Part shown: positions 32,940 to 39,753 of the stretch, in pieces | Layout: each line of letters opens with the position of its first letter | Numbering within the stretch: position 1 is the stretch's first letter | Source of the DNA: JAKQIM01 sp964633225 | GTDB taxonomy: Bacteria > Chloroflexota > Anaerolineae > Anaerolineales > UBA4823 | DNA length: 39,753 nucleotides | Direction: 5' to 3' | Assembly (NCBI GenBank): GCA_964633225.1 | Contig: CAZWFQ010000033.1 | Location: 1-39,753 of the forward strand | Translations under genes and position numbers: made by a program | The notes under the pieces: generated by a model | Told to the model about the DNA's origin: nothing | Databases searched by the model: none | What the model saw: only the letters and a program-made list of their open reading frames with translations

Positions 32940-34034
32940 ATGAACTCGAAAATCTATCGCTTTGCCATCTTACTGGTGGCTTTCAGCGCCATCCTGGCGG
33001 CCTGCAGTTCAAGCACTCAGGCTGTCCCTACCAACACGACGGATCCCAACGCTGTTTACACTGCCGCCGCCCAAACGGCTGACTTTCGCTTGACCGAGCT
33101 GGCCCAATCAACCCCCAGTGTCACGCCGGTTCCTCCCAGCCCCACGCCAGACCTGGCGCAGACCTCAATCGCTCAAACGGCTGAGGCGGCGATCACACAG
33201 TTGGCTGCCATCAGCCAGACCCCTGTGGCGGCTGCTACTGCCACCAACCCTCCCCCCGCTTCTACGTCTGCTGACAAGGCCACCTACGTGTCTGATGTGA
33301 CTGTGCCAGACGGCAGCGATTACGCCCCTGGCGCCGCCTTCACGAAGACCTGGCGCCTGATGAACGCCGGCACAACCACATGGAGCACCAGTTACAAGTT
33401 GGTCTTCCTCAGTGGAGATCAAATGGGCACTGTTACATCGGTGGCTCTGGCAGAGAGTGTGGCTCCTGGCGCCACGGTGGATATTTCAGTAGATCTGACC
33501 GCCCCCAGCACCACCGGGCGTTACCGGGGTTACTGGAAGATGCAGAACGCCTCAGGGCAGTATTTTGATGCTTCGATTTATGTTGAGATCGATGTGGTCG
33601 GCGGCACTGTGGTTGCTACGGCCACGGTTACGCCGGGCGGCCCAACCTTCACACCTTCACCCACCTCCAATGGTTCTGCTGCTACCCCCACAGTCACTGT
33701 TACCCCCAGTGCGGGTGTGGTCACGGGGCTCAGCATGGCAGTGGATGAGCCAGTCTATACCGGTGCCTGCCCGCGCACCTTTACCTTCTCGGCCACTTTT
33801 ACAGTCAATGAGCCTGCCACCCTGACGTATGTACTTGAGGGGGGCTCAGAAACCTCGGGCTTTTCCTTCAACCTGCCGCCGGCCCAATCTTCTACCTTTA
33901 GCCCTGGCACCTACACCCTTAGCTTCCCGCTGGATTTCGGCAACACGGCCACCGGTTGGGTACGCCTGCACATCAGCTCTCCGGTTGATCTGACATCTAA
34001 TCAAGCTACCTTCTCGTTAACCTGCCAGCCCTAA
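32940..34034 (+). CDS. Lipoprotein with NBR1-type Ig-like domain, paralogue 2
   Basis: A 364-residue lipoprotein with lipobox ILAAC (Cys ~22) and start ATG at 32940 behind AAAGGAG. It shares with the preceding gene the N-terminal motif DPNAVYTAAAQTADFRLTELAQ, a Pro/Thr/Ala-rich spacer and an Ig-like domain (YVSDVTVPDGSDYAPGAAFTKTWRLMNAG, VFLSGDQMG, YRGYWKMQNASGQYF). A second Thr/Pro linker (~235-265) leads to a different C-terminal beta domain of ~100 residues beginning GLSMAVDEPVYTGACPRTF, with two Cys that may form a disulfide. The pair is a tandem duplication with swapped C-terminal modules. Surface display is likely; the ligand is unknown. Confidence 0.82.
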   Translation: MNSKIYRFAILLVAFSAILAACSSSTQAVPTNTTDPNAVYTAAAQTADFRLTELAQSTPSVTPVPPSPTPDLAQTSIAQTAEAAITQLAAISQTPVAAATATNPPPASTSADKATYVSDVTVPDGSDYAPGAAFTKTWRLMNAGTTTWSTSYKLVFLSGDQMGTVTSVALAESVAPGATVDISVDLTAPSTTGRYRGYWKMQNASGQYFDASIYVEIDVVGGTVVATATVTPGGPTFTPSPTSNGSAATPTVTVTPSAGVVTGLSMAVDEPVYTGACPRTFTFSATFTVNEPATLTYVLEGGSETSGFSFNLPPAQSSTFSPGTYTLSFPLDFGNTATGWVRLHISSPVDLTSNQATFSLTCQP

Positions 34035-34039
34035 AAGAT

Positions 34040-34082
34040 TAAGCAAAAGCGGCGGTGGCATATGCGCCGCCGCTTTTGCTTA
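34040..34082. terminator. 16-bp hairpin terminator after the second lipoprotein gene
   Basis: TAAGCAAAAGCGGCGG (34040-34055) pairs perfectly with CCGCCGCTTTTGCTTA (34067-34082) around an 11-nt loop. The stem contains a T run on its 3' side. Confidence 0.8.
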
Positions 34083-34091
34083 CATGGATCT

Positions 34092-35210
34092 ATGAAGACC
34101 GCCATCTTGGCCGAAGCGCACCGCCTGGGCTTTCTCCTGGCTGGTGTCACCACGCCCAATCCAGCGCCGCATTTTGATGTCTTCGCTGCCTGGCTGCAGT
34201 CTGGCAGGCACGGCGAAATGGCTTACCTTGCCTCTGAGCGTTCGCTGGCGAGGCGCGCCGATCCGCGCCAGGTGCTGCCTGAATGCCGCTCGATCTTGGT
34301 TTTGGGCGCGCCTTATCCAGGTGGCGACGGGAGCAGCCCGCCCTCGGCCAACGGTCGCATTGCGGCCTATGCCTGGAATGATGATTATCATGCTGTGTTG
34401 GTTGTGCGGTTGCAAGCCCTGGTTGCATTCATCGAGACCCTGGCGGGCCATCCAGTGCCCAACCGCTGGTATACAGACAGCGGCCCAGTTTTGGAGCGTG
34501 ACCTGGCACAGCGCGCCGGGCTGGGCTGGATTGGCAAAAATACCTGCCTGATCAATCCGCGGCTTGGTTCTTACTTCTTGCTGGCTGAAATTTTGCTGGG
34601 TCTAGAGTTGGAGCCTGATCTGCCTATGCTGGCTGATCACTGTGGAAGCTGCCGGCGTTGTATTGAAGCCTGCCCCACGACCTGCATTCTGCCGGATCGC
34701 ACCCTGGATGCCCAGCGCTGCATAGCTTACTTGACGATTGAGTTGAAAGGCCCCATCCCCCTGGAACTGCGCCCACTGATGGGAGATTGGGTTTTTGGCT
34801 GCGATATCTGCCAGCAGGTTTGCCCCTGGAACCGCTTTGCTGTGCAGGCGCAAGACATGCCCCCTGTTACTGCTCCCTTCTCTGATCTGGGTTTGACCCC
34901 TCAGGCTTTTAATCGCAAGTTCAAAAGTAACCCCATCCGGCGCAGCAAGCGGCGCGGGTATTTGCGCAACCTGGCTGTGGCAGCAGGCAACCAGGCTATG
35001 ATTTCAATTGGCGGCAAATGCATCTTGGTACTCGAAAGTCTACTAATCCGCGCGCTGGATTCTGATCCTGAAGCCCTGGTTCGCGCGCATGCGGCTTGGG
35101 CTTTGGGCCAAATAAATACTTTCCAAACCCGGCGCGCGCTGGAAAGCGCGCTTGAGCAAGAAAATGATGCTCAAGTCTTAGCCGAAATCGACCTGGCGTT
35201 AAAACAATGA
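34092..35210 (+). CDS. queG: Epoxyqueuosine reductase
   Basis: A cobalamin-dependent enzyme that completes queuosine in tRNA by reducing epoxyqueuosine. The 372-residue protein has the QueG core (RHGEMAYLASERSLARRADPRQVLP, YTDSGPVLERDLAQRAGLGWIGKNTCLI), followed by two 4Fe-4S motifs (CGSCRRCIEACPT with CIAYLTIELKGPIP, and CDICQQVCPWN) and a C-terminal HEAT-like extension. I start at the ATG at 34092; an earlier in-frame start would be inside the hairpin. The last four bases overlap the CapA-like gene (ATGA). No other queuosine genes occur in the window. Confidence 0.93.
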   Translation: MKTAILAEAHRLGFLLAGVTTPNPAPHFDVFAAWLQSGRHGEMAYLASERSLARRADPRQVLPECRSILVLGAPYPGGDGSSPPSANGRIAAYAWNDDYHAVLVVRLQALVAFIETLAGHPVPNRWYTDSGPVLERDLAQRAGLGWIGKNTCLINPRLGSYFLLAEILLGLELEPDLPMLADHCGSCRRCIEACPTTCILPDRTLDAQRCIAYLTIELKGPIPLELRPLMGDWVFGCDICQQVCPWNRFAVQAQDMPPVTAPFSDLGLTPQAFNRKFKSNPIRRSKRRGYLRNLAVAAGNQAMISIGGKCILVLESLLIRALDSDPEALVRAHAAWALGQINTFQTRRALESALEQENDAQVLAEIDLALKQ

Positions 35211-36400
35211 AACGTATAAACCGTCTTATTCTGACAATCTTTTTGATTTGCCTGGCAGGCTGCCAACCGCTTCCGCCCTTGGCTGCCACACCGTCAGCCG
35301 CTTTTTTGGCCACATTAACCCCCTTTCAACCGCTTGTTGCCAGCCCTGCCCCCGCCAGCACCCAGCCAGCATCTCAAGAAGCGGCGCCGGCTGTGGTATT
35401 GCCAAGCGATACCGCGGTCGCGACGCTTGTTCCGCCGCCTGCTCCGGTTACTGAGACCCCCTTGCCCTCCATCACCCTGCTTTTCACCGGTGTGATTGTG
35501 CCGGCGCGTTGTGTGCAAGCCGCCATTGATGCCCGTAACGATGCTCATTATGTCTATGCTGAGGTCAGCGAACTGATCCAAGGCGCCGACCTGGCAGTCG
35601 GTACGCTCAACGCAACCCTGAGCGATGCTTCTGTTCATAAGGGCTGCATGTTTACCTATGTGTTGGTTGGCGACGCACGCAGTGCCCAGGCTGCCGCCCA
35701 GGCCGGTTTTGATGTGATGAGCGTAGCCACCAACCACATCAAGAACTGCAACGGCCCAAGCTGCGAAGAGCAGGGAAACCGCGCCTTCTTTGAGACCCTG
35801 GATAATTTGCATGCCGCTGGAATCCAGACTGTGGGCGCTGGCTCCGCGCTGGATGAGGCGCTGGCGCCAGTGGTCGTCACTGTGCAGGGGGTGCGTTTTG
35901 GTATCGTCTCGTTGGGCATGGTCGAGCCGTTGGCCTTTGCCAGTGAAGATTCTCCAGGCATTGCTCCGTTGACCGATGATAACTTGCGCACCGCCATTGA
36001 TGCTGCCCGGCAGGTCTCAGATGTGGTCATTTTCATGCCGCATTGGGGACCAGAAGATACCCCTAATCCCAGTGACTATCAACTCCGCTTTGCCCAACGC
36101 ATTGTAGAAGCCGGGGCAGACCTGGTGGTGGGTAACCATACCCATGTTGTCCAGGCTTACCAGCAGATAGATGGGATTGATGTGTTCTACGGTCTGGGCA
36201 ACTTTGTTTTCGACCAGACCTGGGACCTGGCTCACCAGCAGGGGGTGATCTTGCTAGTCCATTTCGAGGGTCCAAACTACACGGGTTATGAGTTGATCCC
36301 CACACATGTGGATGGGGATGGCACGGTGCATATTGCTGGGGAGGATGAGGCGCAGCAAATTTTACAGCGCATTCAAGATGCCAGTGATCTGTTGAAATAA
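35207..36400 (+). CDS. CapA-family lipoprotein (PGA-synthesis/metallophosphatase-like)
   Basis: A 397-residue lipoprotein: lipobox CLAGC (Cys ~19), a Pro/Ala/Thr-rich linker (~20-90), then a CapA-type metallophosphoesterase-fold domain. The domain has ITLLFTGVIVPARC, GADLAVGTLNATLS, FDVMSVATNHIKNC, GAGSALDEALAP, VVIFMPHWGPEDTPNPS, GADLVVGNHTHVVQAYQ and FYGLGNFVFDQ. CapA proteins take part in poly-gamma-glutamate capsule production; no capB/C is present, so the job may differ. The typical first Asp ligand region (GD) reads GVIVPAR, so metal binding may be modified. The ATG overlaps the queG stop. Confidence 0.87.
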   Translation: MKRINRLILTIFLICLAGCQPLPPLAATPSAAFLATLTPFQPLVASPAPASTQPASQEAAPAVVLPSDTAVATLVPPPAPVTETPLPSITLLFTGVIVPARCVQAAIDARNDAHYVYAEVSELIQGADLAVGTLNATLSDASVHKGCMFTYVLVGDARSAQAAAQAGFDVMSVATNHIKNCNGPSCEEQGNRAFFETLDNLHAAGIQTVGAGSALDEALAPVVVTVQGVRFGIVSLGMVEPLAFASEDSPGIAPLTDDNLRTAIDAARQVSDVVIFMPHWGPEDTPNPSDYQLRFAQRIVEAGADLVVGNHTHVVQAYQQIDGIDVFYGLGNFVFDQTWDLAHQQGVILLVHFEGPNYTGYELIPTHVDGDGTVHIAGEDEAQQILQRIQDASDLLK

Positions 36401-36449
36401 CAGGTTTTTACGCTTCTGTTAAAGCCCTGATTGAAATCGGGAAATTAGA

Positions 36450-36478
36450 TTGACCTCTTTGCCGCCCTCTGATAGACT
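36450..36478 (+). promoter_or_regulatory. Promoter of dnaX, leaderless layout
   Basis: TTGACC (36450-36455), a 17-nt spacer and TAGACT (36473-36478), then only 6 nt to the ATG. It is the clearest leaderless candidate with a good -35. Confidence 0.7.
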
Positions 36479-36484
36479 CTAGTT

Positions 36485-38062
36485 ATGTCGCAAGCACTGT
36501 ATCGTAAATGGCGCCCGGCCCAGTGGGATGAGGTGATTGGCCAGCAGCATGTTGTGCAGACGCTGCGCAATGCCATCACTGCCGATCGGGTGGCACACGC
36601 TTTCTTGTTTGCTGGCCCACGAGGCACCGGCAAGACTACCACTGCCCGTCTGTTGGCCAAGGCTGTGAACTGCCTGGAGCCAGAGCTGTCTAAGCGCCCC
36701 TGTAACGCCTGTGCCCACTGCCTGGCTGTTAACCAGGGGCGTTTTATGGACCTGATCGAAATCGACGCTGCTTCCAACACCAGTGTTGAAGATGTGCGTG
36801 ACCTGCGGGATAAGATCAATTTCTCACCCAACCAGGGCCGTTTCAAAGTCTATATCGTCGACGAAGTCCATATGCTCTCTACGGCGGCCTTCAATGCCCT
36901 GCTCAAGACGCTTGAAGAGCCCCCCTCCCACGCCATTTTCATCCTTGCCACAACAGAAGTGCATAAGATCCCTGCCACGGTGCTTTCGCGCTGCCAGCGC
37001 CACGAATTCCGCCGCATTCCGGTAAATGAGATTGTGTCTAATTTGAAGACCCTGGCAGAGGGCGAAGGCATCGAAGTGCAGCCTGAGGCTCTCACGCTGC
37101 TGGCGCGCCAGGCCACCGGTGCCATGCGCGATGCCATTTCTTTGCTTGATCAATTGGCCTCGGCTGGCAAGCCGGTGACGCTTGAAATGGCCCAGTCTGT
37201 CTTGGGCACTGCTACCAGCCAGGCCGTGCTTGACCTGGTGGAGGCCATTGTGACCCAACAGCCGGCTGAGGGACTGGATATTTTGCACCGCACCCTGGAT
37301 GCCGGCAGCGATCCGCGGCAGTTTGCGCGCCAGATTGTCGATTACCTGCGCAGCCTGCTGTTGGTGAGCATGGGCAACGCTGCCCAGGTGGATGCGACCG
37401 TGGAGGTGCGCGCTCAGATGGCGCGCCACAGCCAAGCCTTACCTGCCCCCGAACTGCTGCGCCTGATCCAGATCTTTAACCAGGCTGCCAGCGATGGACG
37501 CGGCAGTTGGCAGCCGGCTTTGCCCCTTGAGATGGCCTTTGTGGAAGCGTTGACGGCTTCTTCTGAGCCGGCCGCTACGCCTGCTGCGCCAGCCCCGGCC
37601 CGCACCCTTCAGCCTGCCAAACCTGCTGCCCCGGCAGCGCGGCCTGCCAAGGCTGCCCCGCCGCCTGCCGAAGAGCCAGAAGAAGCGCCCGCTGAAGAGC
37701 TTGCGCCCGAAGATGCTTCGGCTAATCAACGCCTGGAGGAAAACTGGCGCAAATTGTTGGGCGCGGTGCGCCAGGCCAATCCCCAGGTGTACGGCTTGCT
37801 CAATTCCAGCCGCTCCCATCTGCTCAAGGGCAGTGTCTTGATTTTAGGTTACCCTAGCGACATTCTTAAATCACAAGTGGAAAAGTCGCATAATCTTGAA
37901 GTGATCCAGGCAGCGGTCAAAGATGTGCTGGGCCTGGAAGTTACCGTGCGCTGTTATGTTGCCAGCGGTAAACGCAGCACCCCGCCCCCTGATGTGGACA
38001 GCGACGGTATGGTTGCCGCCGCCTTGCGAGACCTGGGCGGAGAAATTGTAGACGTGCAATAG
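36485..38062 (+). CDS. dnaX: DNA polymerase III subunit gamma/tau
   Basis: The clamp-loader ATPase subunit. The 525-residue protein has the RKWRPAQWDEVIGQ opening, Walker A GPRGTGK (44-50), zinc ligands Cys63, Cys73, Cys76 and Cys79, Walker B (VYIVDEVHMLS), sensor I region (PSHAIFILATTEVHKIPATVLSRCQR), and a C-terminal Ala/Pro-rich tail (~360-420) before a final domain. No slippery A6G-type site was noticed, so a single product is likely. It heads an operon with ybaB and recR, the classic dnaX-ybaB-recR order. The start lies 6 nt after the -10 box. Confidence 0.96.
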   Translation: MSQALYRKWRPAQWDEVIGQQHVVQTLRNAITADRVAHAFLFAGPRGTGKTTTARLLAKAVNCLEPELSKRPCNACAHCLAVNQGRFMDLIEIDAASNTSVEDVRDLRDKINFSPNQGRFKVYIVDEVHMLSTAAFNALLKTLEEPPSHAIFILATTEVHKIPATVLSRCQRHEFRRIPVNEIVSNLKTLAEGEGIEVQPEALTLLARQATGAMRDAISLLDQLASAGKPVTLEMAQSVLGTATSQAVLDLVEAIVTQQPAEGLDILHRTLDAGSDPRQFARQIVDYLRSLLLVSMGNAAQVDATVEVRAQMARHSQALPAPELLRLIQIFNQAASDGRGSWQPALPLEMAFVEALTASSEPAATPAAPAPARTLQPAKPAAPAARPAKAAPPPAEEPEEAPAEELAPEDASANQRLEENWRKLLGAVRQANPQVYGLLNSSRSHLLKGSVLILGYPSDILKSQVEKSHNLEVIQAAVKDVLGLEVTVRCYVASGKRSTPPPDVDSDGMVAAALRDLGGEIVDVQ

Positions 38063-38072
38063 GAGAGAGAAA

Positions 38073-38396
38073 ATGGCCAAAGGATTTCACGGCGCAAAAA
38101 AGAACCCCATGGGAATGATGCAGCAGATGCAGCGCTTGCAAGAACAGCTCCAACAGACCCAAGAACAGCTGGCCAATGAAACCGTCACTTATACTGCTGG
38201 CGGCGGTGCAATCAAAGTGGTAGCCACCGGCGATCAACGCTGCCAATCGGTGACGATCGATCCAGAGCTGCTGAAAGACAGCGATGTAGAAATGCTGCAA
38301 GACCTCATCCTGACTGCTGTCAACGGGGCCCTGGATGCTTCGCGCGACCTGGCCTCGCAGCGGATGGGCCCCTTGGCTGGCGGCCTGCCCTTCTAA
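38073..38396 (+). CDS. ybaB: YbaB/EbfC nucleoid-associated protein
   Basis: A 107-residue DNA-binding protein that forms a tweezer-shaped dimer. The N-terminal coiled-coil helix (MGMMQQMQRLQEQLQQTQEQLAN), the beta region VTYTAGGGAIKVVATGDQRCQSVTIDPELL and the C-terminal helix LILTAVNGALDASRDLASQRMG match the family. AGGAGAGAG precedes the ATG. It lies between dnaX and recR, the usual position. Confidence 0.94.
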   Translation: MAKGFHGAKKNPMGMMQQMQRLQEQLQQTQEQLANETVTYTAGGGAIKVVATGDQRCQSVTIDPELLKDSDVEMLQDLILTAVNGALDASRDLASQRMGPLAGGLPF

Positions 38397-38403
38397 ACCA
38401 GGT

Positions 38404-39009
38404 ATGATCTTACCTGCCCCCATCCAAAACCTGATCAATGCATTTGCGCGCCTGCCGGGTATTGGCCCCAAAACAGCCTCCCGGCTGGCTTTTTACCTTG
38501 TCAACGCCCCCGAAGAACAGTCCCTGGAGTTAGCCGAAGCCTTGCAGGCGCTCAAGGCCAATACGGTGGACTGCCCGATCTGCTTCAACATCACCACCTC
38601 GGGGCGCGAGATGTGCGAGATTTGTGCCAGCAGTGAGCGCGACCCCAGCCTGGTATGTGTGGTGGAGGAACCCTTAGATGTGCTGGCCATGGAGCGCACG
38701 GGGGGCTTCCAGGGGCGTTACCACGTGCTGCGCGGGGCGCTTTCGCCCATTGAAGGCATTGGTCCCGAAGATCTGCGCATGCGCGAGCTGCTGTGGCGAG
38801 TGCGTGCTGGCGGTATTCAAGAGATCATCCTGGCGACCAACCCCAGCATGGAAGGGGATGCGACTGCCATGTATATCCAACAGCAGCTTGTGCCCCTGGG
38901 TGTGCGGGTGACGCGCCTGGCGCGCGGCCTGCCAATTGGGGGCGATCTGGAATATGCCGACCAGAGTACTCTGCTGCGCGCCCTGATGGGCCGGCAAGAA
39001 TTGGGCTAA
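38404..39009 (+). CDS. recR: Recombination protein RecR
   Basis: RecR acts with RecF/RecO in loading RecA at gaps. The 201-residue protein has the helix-hairpin-helix LPGIGPKTASRLAFYL, a zinc finger with Cys57, Cys60, Cys71 and Cys74 (CPIC...CEIC), a Toprim domain (VCVVEEPLDVLAMERTGGFQGRYHVLRG, LATNPSMEGDATAMYI), and a Walker-like C-terminus. I choose the ATG at 38404 over the longer frame because the preceding residues are ybaB frame-shadow. It starts 7 nt after ybaB. Confidence 0.95.
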   Translation: MILPAPIQNLINAFARLPGIGPKTASRLAFYLVNAPEEQSLELAEALQALKANTVDCPICFNITTSGREMCEICASSERDPSLVCVVEEPLDVLAMERTGGFQGRYHVLRGALSPIEGIGPEDLRMRELLWRVRAGGIQEIILATNPSMEGDATAMYIQQQLVPLGVRVTRLARGLPIGGDLEYADQSTLLRALMGRQELG

Positions 39010-39066
39010 AAGTGGAAATTGGTGGCAAATTGCTTGGAATTTGCCCAAATTGCCCCTAAAAAAGCC

Positions 39067-39094
39067 TTGACATATTCTCGATTTGGCATATAAT
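39067..39094 (+). promoter_or_regulatory. rRNA promoter P1
   Basis: TTGACA (39067-39072), a 16-nt spacer and a perfect TATAAT (39089-39094). Confidence 0.85.
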
Positions 39095-39255
39095 TCGGTT
39101 CGCTCAATTGCACAACACTGTTCTAGCCCCCTAGAGGGCAGAATGTTGACAACCGAATAGAGACGCTCTGCGTCAGAGACTGCGGCCAAAAGGCCGGCTT
39201 GTCTGACGTGCCGATGTTGAAAACCGACATCGGCGATTTTGTCTCTAAAAAGGCC

Positions 39256-39284
39256 TTGACAGGCCCGATGGGCGGTGGTAGAAT
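39256..39284 (+). promoter_or_regulatory. rRNA promoter P2
   Basis: TTGACA (39256-39261), a 17-nt spacer and TAGAAT (39279-39284). Both promoters carry the same upstream context AAAGCCTTGACA / AAGGCCTTGACA, suggesting duplication. Confidence 0.82.
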
Positions 39285-39375
39285 ACTGCCCGCTCGGTTG
39301 AAAAAGAACCTTAACAACTGAAGAGTGATAGGAAGTGACGACTCGCAATTCCAGTTAAAATTCGCAAGAACCTTT

Positions 39376-39396
39376 GCATCGAAAGATGCTTTTTTT
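39376..39396 (+). terminator. Short hairpin with T run just before 16S rRNA
   Basis: GCATC-GAAA-GATGC (39376-39389) followed by seven Ts (39390-39396). It resembles a weak intrinsic terminator but ends at the mature 16S 5' end, so it may instead take part in processing or be read through by an antitermination complex. Confidence 0.4.
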
Positions 39397-39753
39397 GCGG
39401 AGAGTTTGATCCTGGCTCAGGATAAACGCTGGCGGCGTGCCTAATACATGCAAGTCGAACGAAGAGCTTGTAGCAATACTTGCTCTTAGTGGCGAATGGG
39501 TGAGTAACACGTTGGTGACCTACCCCAAAGAGAGGGATAACTCCGGGAAACTGGAGCTAATACCTCATGTGGTTGTGATGATTAGATGCTTCACATCTAA
39601 AGGAGTAATCCACTTTGGGAGGGACCTGCGTCCCATCAGCTAGTTGGCAGGGTAACGGCCTACCAAGGCGACGACGGGTAGGGGGCCTGAGAGGGTGGCC
39701 CCCCACACTGGCACTGAAACACGGGCCAGACACCTACGGGTGGCAGCAGTAGG
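39394..39753 (+). rRNA. 16S ribosomal RNA, 5' part
   Basis: The first ~360 nt of 16S rRNA, cut by the window edge. The bacterial 27F site AGAGTTTGATCCTGGCTCAG is at 39401-39420 (E. coli position 8 onward), so the mature end is estimated at ~39394. TAATACATGCAAGTCGAACG, the GGGTGAGTAACACGT helix and ACACCTACGGGTGGCAGC near the end follow. The last differs from the common EUB338 target and equals the EUB338-III variant; it is compatible with a Chloroflexota assignment but does not by itself decide it. Confidence 0.97.

Larger units (their letters stand above)
39010..39393 (+). other. rRNA operon leader and promoter region
   Basis: A 384-nt gap with no gene. It contains a weak 8-bp hairpin after recR (39024-39045), two tandem promoters, and structured RNA: an outer stem CGTCAGA/TCTGACG (39171-39177/39202-39208) enclosing CGGCC-AAAA-GGCCG, and an 8-bp stem GCCGATGT/ACATCGGC (39210-39234). 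No tRNA is seen. No convincing boxA was identified. Confidence 0.75.

Noticed and set aside
39146..39151. A third TTGACA box in the rRNA leader
   Set aside because: No -10-like hexamer is found at 15-19 nt downstream.

Overview
The window looks like a piece of chromosome from an uncultured or draft-assembled bacterium of the Chloroflexota, most likely Anaerolineae-like. This rests on the overall protein style, on tandem lipoproteins with an NBR1-type Ig-like domain, and on the partial 16S rRNA gene at the right end. At E. coli position ~338 that gene reads ACACCTACGGGTGGCAGC, the EUB338-III-type variant rather than the common EUB338 target. A run of exactly 100 Ns (11373-11472) marks a scaffold gap. 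I see no phage, transposase, CRISPR array or tRNA.

Layout. 1-5.1 kb: glutamine synthetase and a NUDIX hydrolase on the minus strand, a MarR regulator and a YceI protein on the plus strand, and a GAF-GAF-HD-GYP signalling protein on the minus strand. 5.2-12.8 kb, plus strand: Mpg DNA glycosylase, EtfB, EtfA and a long acyl-CoA dehydrogenase (a fatty-acid oxidation and electron-transfer set), a DUF4910/M28-like peptidase interrupted by the gap, FabI and a bactofilin. 12.9-17.75 kb, minus strand: a tight operon of hemerythrin, gamma-glutamyltransferase, UlaG-like metallo-beta-lactamase-fold hydrolase and S9 peptidase. 17.8-18.9 kb: DUF3795 protein and nitroreductase. 18.9-22.5 kb, minus strand: SPFH protein, two paralogous small membrane proteins, SelD and an alpha/beta hydrolase. 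22.5-24.9 kb, plus strand: a PyrK-like and a PyrD-like protein and an MBL-fold hydrolase. 24.9-28.2 kb, minus strand: two radical SAM proteins and a phosphotransferase. 28.2-30.1 kb: a VanZ-like protein, then a C39-like/TPR protein on the minus strand. 30.1-36.4 kb, plus strand: MiaB, two tandem Ig-like lipoproteins, QueG and a CapA-like lipoprotein. 36.5-39.0 kb: dnaX-ybaB-recR. 39.0-39.75 kb: rRNA promoters, leader and the first ~360 nt of 16S rRNA.

Main discoveries. (1) SelD is itself a selenoprotein. Its true start lies at 20921, and an in-frame UGA replaces the catalytic Cys. A bacterial SECIS-like hairpin follows, with a GGUC-containing apex resembling that of E. coli fdhF; plain ORF calling truncates the gene. 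SelD is translationally coupled (ATGA) to two tiny paralogous membrane proteins behind an SPFH protein. (2) The PyrK/PyrD-like pair keeps the FMN-phosphate and 2Fe-2S motifs but has lost the dihydroorotate active-site residues, so it probably does different redox chemistry. (3) Several genes have a -10 box 6-7 nt before the start codon, implying leaderless mRNAs. In one case two divergent genes share a palindromic 8-bp -10 element. (4) Four copies of an imperfect inverted repeat (ACCGCAGAGACGC...GCGTCTCTGCGGT type) lie between genes, and two of them supply the C-terminus and stop codon of the neighbouring protein. (5) A consensus promoter before a HemW-like gene is overlaid by two operator palindromes, suggesting tight repression.
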